A DNA stretch of 64,000 nucleotides from Inia geoffrensis (lineage: Eukaryota; Chordata; Mammalia; Artiodactyla; Iniidae), in assembly GCA_036417435.1 (NCBI GenBank), contig CM070899.1, positions 175,489,494-175,553,493 on the forward strand, read 5' to 3'. The notes below the pieces were generated by a model. It was given only the letters and a program-made list of their open reading frames with translations. It was not told the DNA's origin and ran no database searches. Below are positions 44,324 through 55,962 of this stretch, in pieces (positions within the stretch are counted from its first letter, which is position 1; each line of letters begins with the position of its first letter). The position numbers and the translations under genes are program-made.

Positions 44324-44981
44324 TGTTACCAAGTCCAAGCTCGCTCTGCTTGCATCAAGACAGGCCAGTGAATCGTAGAGGAGGTGTTGAGGCAAGGAAT
44401 ACAACTTTATTAGGAAAGTTGGCAGACTGAGAAGGTGGCAGACTGGTGTCTCCGAAAAACCATATTATATATGGGGTTTGGATGCCAGTTTCTTTTATAG
44501 CACGGAGAGGGGGAGATGAGGAAGTAAAGTAAAAAGGCCGTAAGTTTTGCAAATATCCCCTGGAATGGCCAGCCTCTGAGAGGGAGTGTGTTAATTTCTT
44601 CTTTCTTGCAGCCATCCACAGGTGGGCAGGGTCAGATCGTCTCCCAGTGAGCTCAACAGAGGTACTTTAGTTTAACATTCAGGCAGAGGGACAGGGTTCC
44701 CTGAGGCAGGCCATTATATATGATTAAAATAACAAAAGCAACAAAAAGCAAAGGTTAAAATCAAACAGGTGGAACATGCAGTCGGATTTAGCTCTTCCCT
44801 GTTAATTTTTCTTTGTTCCTGCATTTCCCTCATTTCCTGTAAGATCAATAATTATGGAGACCTGTTCCATTGTGGCCAGGCTGAGATCACAAAATGGCTT
44901 AGGCCAGAAATGGCTTCTCTTATGTCAAGGAAGCCATGCCTGGTTCTCTTTCTCCGAGACCCCCTACCCGATGTGCTTACA
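44324..44981 (-). mobile_element. Endogenous retroviral LTR (LTR A), apparently full length, antisense
   Basis: On the minus strand it begins TGTAAGCACATCGGG (44981) and ends GGACTTGGTAACA (44324), giving TG...CA ends. It contains a TATA box (TATAAAAG, 44492-44499) and a polyadenylation signal (AATAAA, 44406-44411) about 85 bp apart, the usual U3-R layout. I could not find a matching target duplication or a primer-binding site next to it. It may be a solo LTR or the flank of a decayed provirus. Confidence 0.65.
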
Positions 44982-46000
44982 ACTTTGGGTCACCTGGGTA
45001 ATGGAGCAGAGAAAGTAGACGAGGGCAGAATCCTAGGGGAGATATTGCTAAGCAGGTTGGGTATTAGGATAAGGAGACAAGTTATTTTCAAAAGTGTTTA
45101 AAGTGAAACTAGGGAATGGGGCATATAGATTTGGAGGAAGTATTGGAGCAAGGGCCTGGAAGAACTCAGTGAGGTCCCAAGAACAAGTAAGAGAGTAAGT
45201 TAACTGCAAGGTTGTGAAGAAAGAATAGATCATAGTGGTTGAATATTTCATTGGTCTGTTTTGGCATCAGTTGTTGGGAGACAGTTCTCCATGGGACTCA
45301 CATTTGTACATGTTTTGTGAGCAAAGACTTCAACTGCCTTTTTTTTATCTTTTCGAAGTTTTTTATATAATAAATAGCCTTGGAAAATGGAGGCACCACC
45401 CAGAGCAAGGGCAGAGTTGCATATAGTCTTGGGAGATATAGAGATAATACCTCTTTCTGGGGTAATTGGCAGGCATGCTTACTGTTCAGAATTGGGTTCC
45501 CTAAGCCCAAGATTGCTCTCCTTAAATGCAACCCATTCTGTGTGCAAGTGTCATCTGGCCTCCTTCGGGTTATCCTGTCAGAATTGGGGGTTGGGGAATG
45601 ATGCAAATGCTGACACTGGCTACTGCTATTGCTATGAGTAATAGAGCCCTCTGTGTCCAACCCAGGAGTCTTGTGTCTTCTTCCAGCACTCAAGAAACTG
45701 GTGGGCTAATTGTTAGCTTGCAAGTACGGTAAGATCTTAGACCCTTCAAGTTTTGGGGCACAAGATGTGATTATAGGCATACCAAAGGAGAATCTTAAGT
45801 GAAAGCCATTGGAACTGAGAATGTTTGGGGACCCTGAGGGTTGTCCACATAGGATTGGCCTTATCTGTTTAACACACCCACTCTTGTGGTCCAGAGTATT
45901 GGGTTACTGTGGTTGAAGGTCTTAGCAAGGTCACAAGGAGTAGGGAAGAGTTACCTAAAGAAAAATAATGGGCAGACAAAAACAGGAGATATCTATTAAT
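44982..46000 (-). other. Possible decayed retroviral internal sequence, unassigned
   Basis: This lies on the upstream side of LTR A. A 131-codon minus-strand frame (45298-45693) has no family I recognise, and neighbouring frames show a hydrophobic stretch near 45600. The neighbourhood suggests retroviral origin but the sequence does not prove it. No intact gene. Confidence 0.3.
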
Positions 46001-47536
46001 AAATGATGGAGCAAGGATTTAAGACCAAGCATGCCTGACTCCAAAGTCTGTGGATCTTTTTTTCACAAGTCTTTCTGCCTTTTACTTGGAGGTTTAATAA
46101 TCACATTTCTTTAAAAGTTAGATAAATCAGATGTATTACAAATTGAACTTTTTTTGGTCTTAGTACAAATGGTGCAGTTTTCACGTGTTCTAAAAAGAAT
46201 GCTAATACAAAGAATCTCTCATGAATCCTCTGCTTTGTTCCAGGAAGTTCTTACTTAGACTAGCGTTTGGGAGAAGAGATTTATAAAGAGCTTGTAACTT
46301 AGGAGGGAAAGATTCTTTGTCAAAAGAGGATAAACAGCCAAGTTACAAGTAGATGTGAATAGCCTTTTTGAAATTTTGCTTGAATTTAGATATTAAAGAT
46401 AAACATTAATACAGTTTGCATCAATTAAATACCATGCCCATAAAATGGAATTTTATGACTAATTGAATTGGCTGAGGGATTTTCTTTATTCAGTAGAGTT
46501 ACTGTCTTTTATAAAGTTGAGATTACACATAATGTGAAGACTTAAATTCATTTAGGAGTTTAGAGTTGAATTCCAACTGTCTAAAATCTTAGAATTATGG
46601 TGACTGTAACCTCTTTTCCATTAATAGTAAAAAATTGTTAATATACTTATTTCCTATGTTACACTATCTAGTTTAATTTCCTTTTCCATAGATGAAGAAT
46701 AGGGACATTAATGTTTAATTGAATTTAATAAATATTTATGTAGCATCTACTTTATATAGTCCATATCCAAATATTTCCTGTTGTCCTAATAATGTTCTTT
46801 GTAGCTGCCTTAAAAGAAATTGATCCAGGATTCAGTTAAGTATCAAACATGCATTTAGTTACATCTCTTTAGTCCTCGGGCTTTTCTACCTTTCGCAATG
46901 TTGACATTTTTGAAGGTTCTATACTAGTTGTTTTGCAGCATGTCCCTCAACTGGGATTTGTCTTTTTCATTTCGTTTTGATTAGATTTATGTTAAGCATA
47001 GTTGGTAGAAATACCACATAAGTGGTGTATTGTTCACAGTGCATCATAACCTTTTTTTTGGCTATCATTGTATCATATTCTTTCAGTGGGGATGGTATTT
47101 AGAAACCATTTTTCTTTGGAGTAAGTCCCTGTCCTAGAATGGGCCCTTACCTGGAAGGTTAATTGAGACCCCCCTTCAGCCCTTCTTACAGGAGGCTGCT
47201 TGCATTTATCTGGTATTGGCCATTGCAAAACCCTTTCTTGTTTCAGCTGCTGTCCTCAAATTAGCCCTTAGTGCTTTGCAGTGGGTACCGTTGGTGATTT
47301 TGTGGTTTTCTTGTGGTTTCCTTCTCCCCTCACAAATGCTGTTACCATGCAGATCTTATAGTTCTTTGTTCCACTCTGTTTGTATTTTGGGGTTGATGGA
47401 AGTACTTTGACACTTGGCTTTGCTGTAAAATGTTATTCCATGGATTTTTGGTTTTCCTAAATTGTCTGTTTTTATATGGGGATTCAGAGAGATTGAGAAA
47501 CTACTCTGTTGCCACCATCTTTCCTTTGTTAATTTC
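46001..47536. other. Intron, mostly unassigned
   Basis: No SINE. 46790-47080 (GATCCAGGATTCAGTTAAGT; AGTCCTCGGGCTTTTC) resembles the old repeat text at 42.3-43 kb. No exon or RNA gene recognised. Confidence 0.4.
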
Positions 47537-47551
47537 TTTCTTGTTATTTTA

Positions 47552-47893
47552 TTATTTATTTATTTTATTTCTGGCTGAGTTGGGTCTTTGTTGCTGCACG
47601 CGGGCTTTTCTCTGGTTGTGGCAAGCTGGGGCTACTCTTTGTTGCGGTGCGTGAACTTCTCATTGCGGTGGCTTCTCTTGTTGTGGAGCATGGGCTCTAG
47701 GCATATGGGCTTCAGTAGTTGCGGCACGTGGGCTCAGTAGTTGTGGCTCGTGGGCTGTAGAGTGCAGGCTTAGTAGTTGTGGCGTCTGGCTTAGTTCATC
47801 TGCGACATGTGGGATCTTCCCGGACCAGGGCTCGAACCCGTGTCCCCTGCATTGGCAGGTGGAGTCTTAACTACTGCGCCACCAGGGAAGCCC
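47552..47893 (-). mobile_element. CHR-1-type SINE, long form
   Basis: Tail TTATTTATTTATTTTATTTC, body, and head ending CCACCAGGGAAGCCC. Exact 15-bp target-site duplication TTTCTTGTTATTTTA at 47537-47551 and 47894-47908. Confidence 0.93.
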
Positions 47894-48128
47894 TTTCTTG
47901 TTATTTTAAAAGGGGTTTCACTATTATTGTATCTTTTATTGTCTGTTTATAAAGACTATTGACTTTTATATGTTAATCTTGTATCAGTTACCTTATTGTT
48001 TGAGGTAGTAGTAGTACAAAGTACTTTTACAGTACTGTTTTACCAAATACTTTGTGACATAACAGTTGTATTTTAAAAGCAAGTGATTTTGTTTTGTTTG
48101 GTTTGTTTTTGCTATTACCTATTTTTTT

Positions 48129-48440
48129 GAAAAATAAATTTATTCATTTTATATTTATTTTTGGCTGTGTTGAGTCTTTGTTGCTGTGCGCAGGCTTTCT
48201 CTAGTTGTGGCGAGTGGGGGCTACTCTCCCTTGTGTCGGCTTCTCATTGCCGTGGCTTCTCTTATTGCGGAGCATGGGCTCTAGGCGTGCAGGCTTCAGT
48301 AGTTGTGGCACGTGGGCTTAGTTGTGGCACATGAGCTTAGTTGCTCCGTGGCATGTGGGATCTTCCCGGACCAGGGCTCGAATCCGTGTCCCCTGCATTG
48401 GCAGGCGGATTCTTAACCACTGCGCCACCAGGGAAGCCCC
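48129..48440 (-). mobile_element. CHR-1-type SINE
   Basis: Tail GAAAAATAAATTTATTCATT, modular body, and head ending CCACCAGGGAAGCCCC. Flanks TGCTATTACCTATTTTT and TGCTATTCCCTATTTTT. Confidence 0.92.
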
Positions 48441-48689
48441 TGCTATTCCCTATTTTTAAACTGAAAAAATAATCTCAGTCTTAGTTGTAGCATTTCAATT
48501 AAGTGAGGGAATGGATGAAGAAAAAGTAAACAGTGTATAGACAGAATGTATTATATAAACAGTTTGGGGCAGCTCTCCAACTACTTAAACTTCTCTGTGT
48601 GAGCTTGTTTCAATTCTTTAATGATAGTGGTAATGACAAGGGCCCTAGGTTTCTCTCTGTCTGTAGTAGTTATCACTCCTAATTTTTAA

Positions 48690-49320
48690 AGTGGTAGAAT
48701 ATACATAAGATTTACTGTTTAAACCATTTTAAAATGTGCAGTTCAGTGGCGTTAGATACATTTATATTGCTGTGTACCCATCACCACCATCCATCTGCAG
48801 AACTCTTTTCATCTTGCAGAATGGAAACTCTGCAACCAGTAAGCAGTAACTCCCACCCCCCCAACTCCCCCCTCAAGCCCCTGGCAGCCACTATTCTACT
48901 TTGTGCTTTTAGGAATTTGACTACTCTAGATTCCTCTTATAAGTGGAATATTCTGTTATATGTACATGCCACATTTTGCTTATTCATTTATTTGTTGATA
49001 GAGACTCGGGTTGCTTCCACATTCTAGCTGTTGCGAATGAATAATGCTGCTGTGAACATGGGTGGGTATACAATATCTCTTAAGGCTTCTGCTTTCAGCT
49101 CTTTGGGGTATATATCCAGAAGTGGAATTGCTGGATCACATGGTGATTCTGTGTTTAATTTTTTGAGGAGCCGCTATACTATTTTCCATAGCAGCTGTAC
49201 CATTTTACATTTCTACCAACAGGGTTTCCAGTTTCTCCACATCCTTGCCAACACTTATTTTTTGTTTTTGCTTTTCTCATTGGTAGTTGTGTTCCTTCAT
49301 TATGATAAGTTATTTGATGC
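48690..49320 (-). mobile_element. Old L1 3' region, antisense
   Basis: ACCCATCACCACCATCCATC, GGAATTTGACTACTCTAGAT and TATATCCAGAAGTGGAATTG match old L1 3' UTR and ORF2 end text. It parallels 61.4-61.8 kb but is more diverged. It ends at the inserted SINE near 49325. Confidence 0.75.
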
Positions 49321-49324
49321 CACA

Positions 49325-49430
49325 GGGCAGCTAAGCCCATGTGGGATCTTAGTTCCCTGACCAGGGATCCAACCTGCATCCTCTGCGTTGGAAGGCAGAT
49401 TCTTAACCACTGGACCACCAAGGAAGTCCC
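49325..49430 (-). mobile_element. Short tRNA-SINE
   Basis: CAGGGCAGCTAAGCCCATGT, the tRNA-like head in reverse, ending CCACCAAGGAAGTCCC. Tail and boundaries indistinct. Confidence 0.75.
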
Positions 49431-49450
49431 CAATAATAATTTATTCTTTT

Positions 49451-49588
49451 TTTTTTACTATTTTTTTTTTTTTTTTATTGGCCACACCATGCAGCATGCG
49501 GGATCTTAGTTCCCCAACCAGGGATTGAACCTGTGCCCCCTGCATTGGGAGCACAGAGTCTTAACCACCGGACCGCCAGGGATGTCCC
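49451..49588 (-). mobile_element. Short tRNA-SINE
   Basis: T-run, TTGGCCACACCATGCAGCAT, and head ending CCGCCAGGGATGTCCC. Target-site duplication AATAATTTATTCTT at 49435-49448 and about 49589-49602. Confidence 0.88.
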
Positions 49589-49602
49589 AATAATTTATTC
49601 TT

Positions 49603-50469
49603 AATTGATGAATTATTAGGTGACTCTGCTTAGAGGATAGTTACCTATTATGATTCTGTGTGGTAAAATCAATCACTCAATGACGTTTTTACTGAATAAA
49701 TTGTTGTGTAGGCCTTTTTTTTTCAAACCTTAATTGTCATATATAACCACAGCTGAATTTTTTTAAAAGAAATGTGAAGTGGTAGTGGTTTCTGAAATTG
49801 AGTACTGCTAGCTTAGGTTAGGCTGAATGGTTAAAATAAATATACACGTGAGTCAGAGCGAGATTGGTCCAGTGAGAAGAAAATAAAGTCCTTGTGGAAA
49901 TTTGGCAGAAGTTTCCTGTGAGGCAGTAGGAAATGCTAAATGAAAGCAGTGTTATTTTACAAACGTTTTGAATGATTGTCATTGATTTTTCTTAAGGAGA
50001 TATGAGAGGACAGTGTTCTCAATTGCATGAACAATATCTTCAGAGTACAAAAGCTAGAAACTTCATAGTTTTTTGAACATGGAGAAGGTTCAGTTTGTTG
50101 AAAACATGGGGTAGGGGAATAAGAATGATAAGCATGAAAATGTAGGTTGGGGCCATTTATGACAATTTCAGTAAGAGGAGTTCGAATTTAATAGTGGTAC
50201 GAGGAAGATTATTCACCCAGTTTTGTATGAGGGGACAGAATTTGTGAACTACTATGATGACCGATAGTTCTGTTTATAACATTTATCTAAGTTTTATGTA
50301 TTTGTCTTTCCCATTGAAACAATGGAATTTCACCATAAATTTTTGTCTTATTTACATTTGTATTATCAGCATTTGTGTACTGCATAAGTAAATAATTTTA
50401 CTTAATAAGTAATTGAAATAAGGGGACCAGTTTGTAGAATGATGATGATGATAACCACAATGACAACCA
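49603..50469. other. Unassigned intron
   Basis: AT-rich, with no recognisable repeat or exon. Confidence 0.5.
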
Positions 50470-50722
50470 AGCAGCGATAATTAACACTTACTGTATGTTA
50501 GACCTTGTTCTAGGTACTTTACATGTATTATTAACTCATAGAATCCCCAACAACAAACTTGTGCGATAAGTACAATTAATATTATTTTTTACAGATATGA
50601 AAACTATGCCATAGAAGTTTAACAGCGTGCACAAGCTAATAGTGAATAAGATAGAGCCAAATGTGAACCCACGTAGTCAGGCTCCTGAGTCCATGCTCTT
50701 TAACCACTATATTATGTTGCTT
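50470..50722 (+). mobile_element. MIR SINE (ancient tRNA-derived)
   Basis: ATTAACACTTACTGTATGTT, TGTTCTAGGTACTTTACATG, TTACAGATATGAAAAC and CCATGCTCTTTAACCACTAT follow the MIR consensus in order across its full length, including the core. Predates placental radiation. Confidence 0.85.
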
Positions 50723-50958
50723 AAGCACGTTCGCCTGAATCTGATTAAAAGTAATGAAGTCTAAACTGAGTTTATATGAATGGAAATATATGGGAAATGA
50801 TATTCAAGGCACTGAAGCAATAAAATCTATAAGGCCCGGGATCTGATTGGTAGTAGTAGGTCAAGGGGAAGAGTGCATTGTAAGTGATAGATGGTTAGAG
50901 GCTGTCTTCACTAGGGGACACGCTGCCACCATAAGTACAAGTAGGGCCTTGAGGAAAA

Positions 50959-51000
50959 AGTAAACATTATAGTTACTCATTATAATGAGTAAACATTATA
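50959..51000. repeat. Perfect 20-bp palindrome flanked by 13-bp direct repeats
   Basis: TTACTCATTATAATGAGTAA (50973-50992) equals its own reverse complement. AGTAAACATTATA occurs at 50959-50971 and again at 50988-51000. No element around it is recognised. Confidence 0.85.
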
Positions 51001-51606
51001 AAAAGGAGGAACTGATAATTCTGATTTTAGTCACATTAGGTCTGGTGGAATGGGAAACATTTTAAAGGCAGTTAGAAGTGTGAGACTGGAATTTGAGATG
51101 GGTTAGGCTAGATGTATATTTGATTCAAATAAGTGAAATTATTACTATTTTAAGAGTTGTAAATTATGATTAATATTGTAAAATAAGGAGATTGATTTGA
51201 TAGTAAAAACGAAGAGTTGTCAGAAAGACTTCAGTGATGAGGCTTTGCTTGGACTGACGTATTGGCACATTACACGTAACAGAAGGGAAAAACAATTTGT
51301 TTGAATCATGTTCTACCCATTGCCTCCAAACAAGCTTTGGGTTTTTTTTTTTTTTAAACATTATTCTGTGTGCTCCAGTTATTCTTTTTTGTCAAATAAT
51401 GATGCTCTTCGTTTTCATTTTCCTCTTTTCTTTCTTCCATCTCAGTTCAAGTCCAGCACTTAGTTCTGGCTTTCTCATGAAGCTAGACTTTGTCTTGTGT
51501 GACTCACACTGTATCTCTTGCTTTGGATATCTTTTACACAATTTTCTTATGTTTTTATTTCACTTTTTTACTACTAGTTGTCATTAGTATATGTCTAACT
51601 GCCAGG
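51001..51606. other. Unassigned intron
   Basis: AT-rich. A 96-codon plus-strand frame at 51297-51587 is Phe/Leu-rich low-complexity translation of T-rich sequence and is not treated as a gene. Confidence 0.5.
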
Positions 51607-51619
51607 CTACATTGTGTTT

Positions 51620-51745
51620 TGTTTTGTTTTTTGTTTTTGGTGGTGCTGTGTGACATTTGGGGGATAGTTCCCTGACCAGGGATCAAGCCCATGCCCCTTG
51701 CAGTGGAAGCTCGGAGTCCTAACCACTGGACCACCAGAGAATTCC
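51620..51745 (-). mobile_element. Short tRNA-SINE
   Basis: TGTTTTGTTTTTTGTTTTTG tail, GTGGTGCTGTGTGACATTTG, and head ending CCACCAGAGAATTCC. Target-site duplication CTACATTGTGTTT at 51607-51619 and 51746-51758. Confidence 0.92.
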
Positions 51746-51758
51746 CTACATTGTGTTT

Positions 51759-52255
51759 CAAAACTGATCCTTATCTTTTGTACTTTACTGTTTTTTCCAC
51801 AGTGCCTAAAAATATGCTTTCTTGAACACAGTGAAACCATGTGAAATGCTTGCTTTTTAAACAAACCCTGAGTTTTAAGTATGGGGGTAATGAAATAAAG
51901 GTAGTATCATTGACAGTTTTTGAGTAATTAAGAACTGATTTGGGAGGATTTATAGTTTTAGTTGCACTGAGTATACTGTAATAGTTTATAGGAATATGAA
52001 ATTTATAGGAATATGAAACTGGAGCACAGGATGTTAATGGAGTAAGAGGGGTCTGCTGAGGTCATGAAAAGGGATAATCTCTGATGAGACGTTGAGAAGG
52101 GATGGACTTTTATCCATGGAAGAAGAAAACGATTTAGTATTTAATGTTGCAAAATGGATATACTTGTTAAGCAGGCAGAGAGAAGTTAAAGTGAGCATTA
52201 AATCATTTATTATTCATTCCTTTGTGTGATTACATAGTTTGTTTCCTTAACTTTT
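51759..52255. other. Unassigned intron
   Basis: Contains a small doublet of TTATAGGAATATGAAA (about 51986-52018). No repeat family or exon recognised. Confidence 0.45.
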
Positions 52256-54340
52256 TCAGCCTCTAGAGTGTGCCCACATCCCTTGCTTCATGGCCCACTT
52301 CGTCTCTTTAAAGCCAGCAACGTTGCAGCTCTCCGATCAGTCTTCCGTAGTCATATCTTCCATTGACTCTCTTCATTTGCCTCCTTTTTTCACTTTAAGG
52401 ATCCCTGTGATTGCATTGGGCCTGCTGGATAATCCAGGATAAGTAAATATACTTATATATGCAAAGTGCCTTTTGCCATGTAAGGTAACATATTTACAGA
52501 TTCTGAGGGTTAGGGTTTAGACATCTTTCAGTACCATTATTTTAGCTTCCACAGAAGTGTTGTCTGGTGCTGTGAGAATGGCTTGAATTCTGCCTCTTAG
52601 TGCAGTGATGACATGTATTTTTGGATCAGTTTAGCAGGTTCTGAGGCTGAATAGCTGCTGCAACCCAGTGCATACCACATACCATTTGGTTTCGGTTTAG
52701 TTGAACTAGTCAGTGAACCAAGCTCAGTGTTGAAGGGAAGCTCTATGAATTGAGGTCCACATTAAGCCAACAGCTTTGCATCAGGTGACGGAACAGAAGT
52801 AGCTGTCACATTTTAAATACAAAGCTGAGATGGTGATGGGATCAGGGCAGTTGTGTTCTTGAATATACCATTTCCATTTGACAAGTGAGGAATTTTGGGC
52901 CCTTGCCACATTGTTAGTCATTAAGTCTGACTTAATATTAGGCATCATAGGCTGGAGAGTCACATTGTTCCGTGGGTCTAGTTTTGACAAGAGCCCACTG
53001 GCAAGCTAATAGCTACTTTTCAAAAAGGGGTGCCCCTGATAGCTGTGTCAGGGAGGCAACAAATCTAGAACCCCAATGGGAACCTCTGGGTAGGGGCTTT
53101 TTGCCAGAGTCTCAAATGAGCAAAATCATCAGTCACAAAACTTGTAGCTCAAGTGCATAATGAGGATTGTGGGGCGCTGAATGTAGAGAGTATTAGCTTC
53201 CTTCTTCCCACTGTGAATCTTTCCACTGATGCTGGTGCCTTTTTCTTCCATAGGTCCTGGTAAGATAGTAATCTGGGTAACTCTGTGTGACAGAACCATA
53301 AAAATTTGTGTCTCTGCTGTCTCCAAATTCTCCAGCATACTTGGATGGGCGCCTGTGGCCATTAGTTGATTTCTCTTTGGGGACTGGGAAATCTTATCCT
53401 CATCTCTAATCATTTTTCTTATTAATGCAACTGTGATCACCTTAAAGGCTGAGAAGGTTGAGGAAGAGTGAGAGACTGGCGGGTAGAGATGGCTCCACAC
53501 TGTTAAATTCACCTTTGGGTTTATTTTCAATTTCCAAGGGCATGACGGCTGCTGGTGGGTTAACCAAACAAATTTCCCGTGTTTTCAGCATTCACAGTGC
53601 TCTGTATTGTGACATCCTCATGGGTGACACCATTTATTTCAGCCCAGGGGACCCCGTGATTCAGCAGCCAGTTTGCACTCTCTGGTCAACTTGATTTTGG
53701 CTCACACAGTAGGAATCCGATTTGGAGAGCTCTCCTCAGTCCAGGGTATCTGCCACCCAATACAAAGTTAAACTCTCAGGTTTTCACCTAGTTTCAATAA
53801 GGTGCTAGTTTCATAAAGACTGGGAGAGTTTTTCAGGGTGGCAGTGGTGATTGGAAAAAGTTATCTAGATTTCTCATTCTCCAGTGGGTCATCTTTATTA
53901 TACTGTAAATGCTTTATTAATATTGTAAATCCAACCTGGGGCATCAAGAGCCTGAATACTACTCTTTTAAGTCTCAACTGTAATTTCTCATGGGTGTTGG
54001 TCTGCCTCTGGGAAATCTCCCTGAGATTTCCTGACCAAAGCTGCCTTATAGCAACCAGGATCCACTGCAAAAATATCTGAAGTCTTTTATTGTCATCTCT
54101 AATTGAATTTAAAGTTGGCTCGATAGATCGCAGGTGGTATTGAGCTGTGAGGCAACCCAGCTATTGCCATTCTTCCTTAACATACATTAAGGCCCCTCTA
54201 CCTGCATTTTTCAAGCGAACCAGGGTTCCTATGATTCACCTTGTTTCTGCCCATAGTGATTGCTTGCCAGTTTCCCTCCTTTCATGCTCAGTATAGGTGA
54301 GTGGCTCTGTAACTGTTATCTGAAAAGGGTTAGAACTTTC
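52256..54340 (-). mobile_element. Probable old endogenous-retrovirus-like sequence (ERVL type?), antisense
   Basis: 52256-52530 reads like a common mammalian LTR-class repeat (GTGATTGCATTGGGCCTGCT; GATAATCCAGGATAAG). From about 52780 to 54080 minus-strand frames of 60-130 codons, broken by stops, recall ERVL-type polyprotein ends, for example a SLVKWKWYIQE segment near 52850. The family call is from recollection and uncertain. All frames are broken; nothing functional remains. Confidence 0.4.
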
Positions 54341-54389
54341 TGTTCACTAGTTACTATTATGGTAGGATGGAACTGAAGCCAACTGCCAG

Positions 54390-54531
54390 ATTGGTGAGGA
54401 AATCATCCTACCTGAAGGTTTCTTTTTTTTCTAATTGAAGTATAGTTGATGTACAAAATTATTGGTGAGGAAATCATCCTACCTGAAGGTTTCTTTTTTT
54501 TCTAATTGAAGTATAGTTGATGTACAAAATT
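54390..54531. repeat. Exact 71-bp tandem duplication
   Basis: The 71-bp unit at 54390-54460 (starting ATTGGTGAGGAAATCATCCT, ending GTACAAAATT) is repeated without a mismatch at 54461-54531. The unit spans the junction between intron sequence and the L1 3' end, so it arose after the L1 inserted. Recent duplication or assembly artefact. Confidence 0.95.
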
Positions 54532-54642
54532 ATATATGTTGCAGGTGTACATATAGTGATTTACAGTTTTTAAAGTTTATACTCTATTTATAGTTATAAA
54601 ATATTGGCTATATTCCCTCTGTTGTACAATATATCCTTGTAA
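54430..54642 (-). mobile_element. Short L1 3' end, antisense
   Basis: CTAATTGAAGTATAGTTGAT, TATATGTTGCAGGTGTACAT and ATATTCCCTCTGTTGTACAA are L1 3' UTR text like that at 27591-27755. Partly duplicated by the 71-bp repeat. Confidence 0.8.
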
Positions 54643-55735
54643 CCTGGAGGAGGTTTTAACAGCCACCTCCTCAGTTCTTCCTCATTATCAGGCAGTAAAA
54701 TGAAGGACCATTTACTACTTGATTGACCATACGATTTGCTCAATATGTTTGTTAGTCATTCCCACAGGCTTCCCTCATATCCCATTAATTGGCCCTTGAG
54801 GCCCTTATTCTTCCTCTTCCAGAAAGCCATGTCTCTAACAGCATCACATTCCTATTACCAAACTGTCAAGAACTTTGAAAAAGGTCTGTGATTTTACTCT
54901 ACTTATAAAGTAACTAGTTAGGAGACAAGAAAATTCTGCGTCAGAGATGAAGTATAGTTTATTACTTAAAGCAGTAGAAGTAGCCAGAGTATCAGTGTTT
55001 CTGCACTGCTCCTCCAAGATCCGATCAGTTTCCGTAGGGCAATTCAAAGAGGACCAGATGACATCTGCTCATGCAGTCTTTTGCATTGCAGTAGAGGTGA
55101 TCTTAGGGCACCTGAATCTTTTGTAATTGACAGTAAGTGTGGCTGCCCTTTGCTCCGAAGGTAAACATTCTGTTTTCTAAGTCTGATCATTATACGAACA
55201 ACCTTGAAAAGATAGTTCAGAATGAAGGGCAACTCATTGCCTCATTCTCAAGACATACAGAAACAGTAGAGACTCATGTAAGAACTTTCTCCTAACACAT
55301 GACAATCTTCAGATTATGAGGATTAATGCAATGTTTATTTTTCATTCACAGCTAAGCCCAGAATGTATGTTGCAGACAGCTTGCTTTCTTATAAGGCATG
55401 AATCAGGAATTTAAGTTCCTTCTACCTTGTGACTCGGCCTTCTTTTCATTGTTCCTTCGTGGCTGCCGTGTTCACTTGCATTAACCTCTGGAAGAGGAAG
55501 GAGCATGGACACTCAATACTTGGGCTATGAAGGACCAGGCCTAGAGGCAGCACATGTCGTTTTTCATTCAGATTGCGTTTGACTTCAACCCAGTTGAATG
55601 CCACATTGAACTGCAAAAGGAAACTGGGGAATGTCCAGTTATACTCTGAATAAGAAAAGGAAATGGGTTTGGTGAATAGCTAGCTGTCTCTACCTCATTT
55701 TAGCCCATTCTTTTTGTTAAGCCATATGTAATTAT
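54643..55735. other. Intron with possible LTR/L1-like old repeat
   Basis: 55480-55700 (GAAATGGGTTTGGTGAATAG; TTGAATGCCACATTGAACTG) resembles a common old mammalian repeat I cannot name. 54643-55480 may be further ERV-related text. No exon recognised. Confidence 0.35.
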
Positions 55736-55748
55736 TAAAAAAAATTCA

Positions 55749-55953
55749 GGGCTTCCCTGGTGGCGCAGTGGTTGAGAGTCCGCCTGCCGATGCAGGGGAC
55801 GCGGGTTCGTGCCCCAGTCCGGGAAGGTCCCACATGCCCGGAGCGGCTGGTCCCGTGAGCCATGGCCACTGAGCCTGTGTGTCCGGAGCCTGTGCTCCGC
55901 AACAGGAGAGGCCACAACAGTGAGAGGCCCGCGTACTGCAAAAAAAAAAAAAA
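55749..55953 (+). mobile_element. CHR-2-type SINE, sense orientation
   Basis: GGGCTTCCCTGGTGGCGCAG, near-consensus CHR-2 body with a small deletion after CACATGCC, GAGAGGCCCGCGTACTGC and an A-tail. AAAAAAATTCA flanks it on both sides. Confidence 0.92.
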
Positions 55954-55962
55954 AAAAATTCA

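Noticed and set aside
45298..45693. 131-codon minus-strand frame near the LTRs
   Set aside because: No recognisable domain. It could be decayed retroviral sequence, but I cannot support it as a gene.
53129..53530. 133-codon minus-strand frame
   Set aside because: It lies in apparently ERV-derived sequence with broken neighbours on both sides; not treated as a gene.
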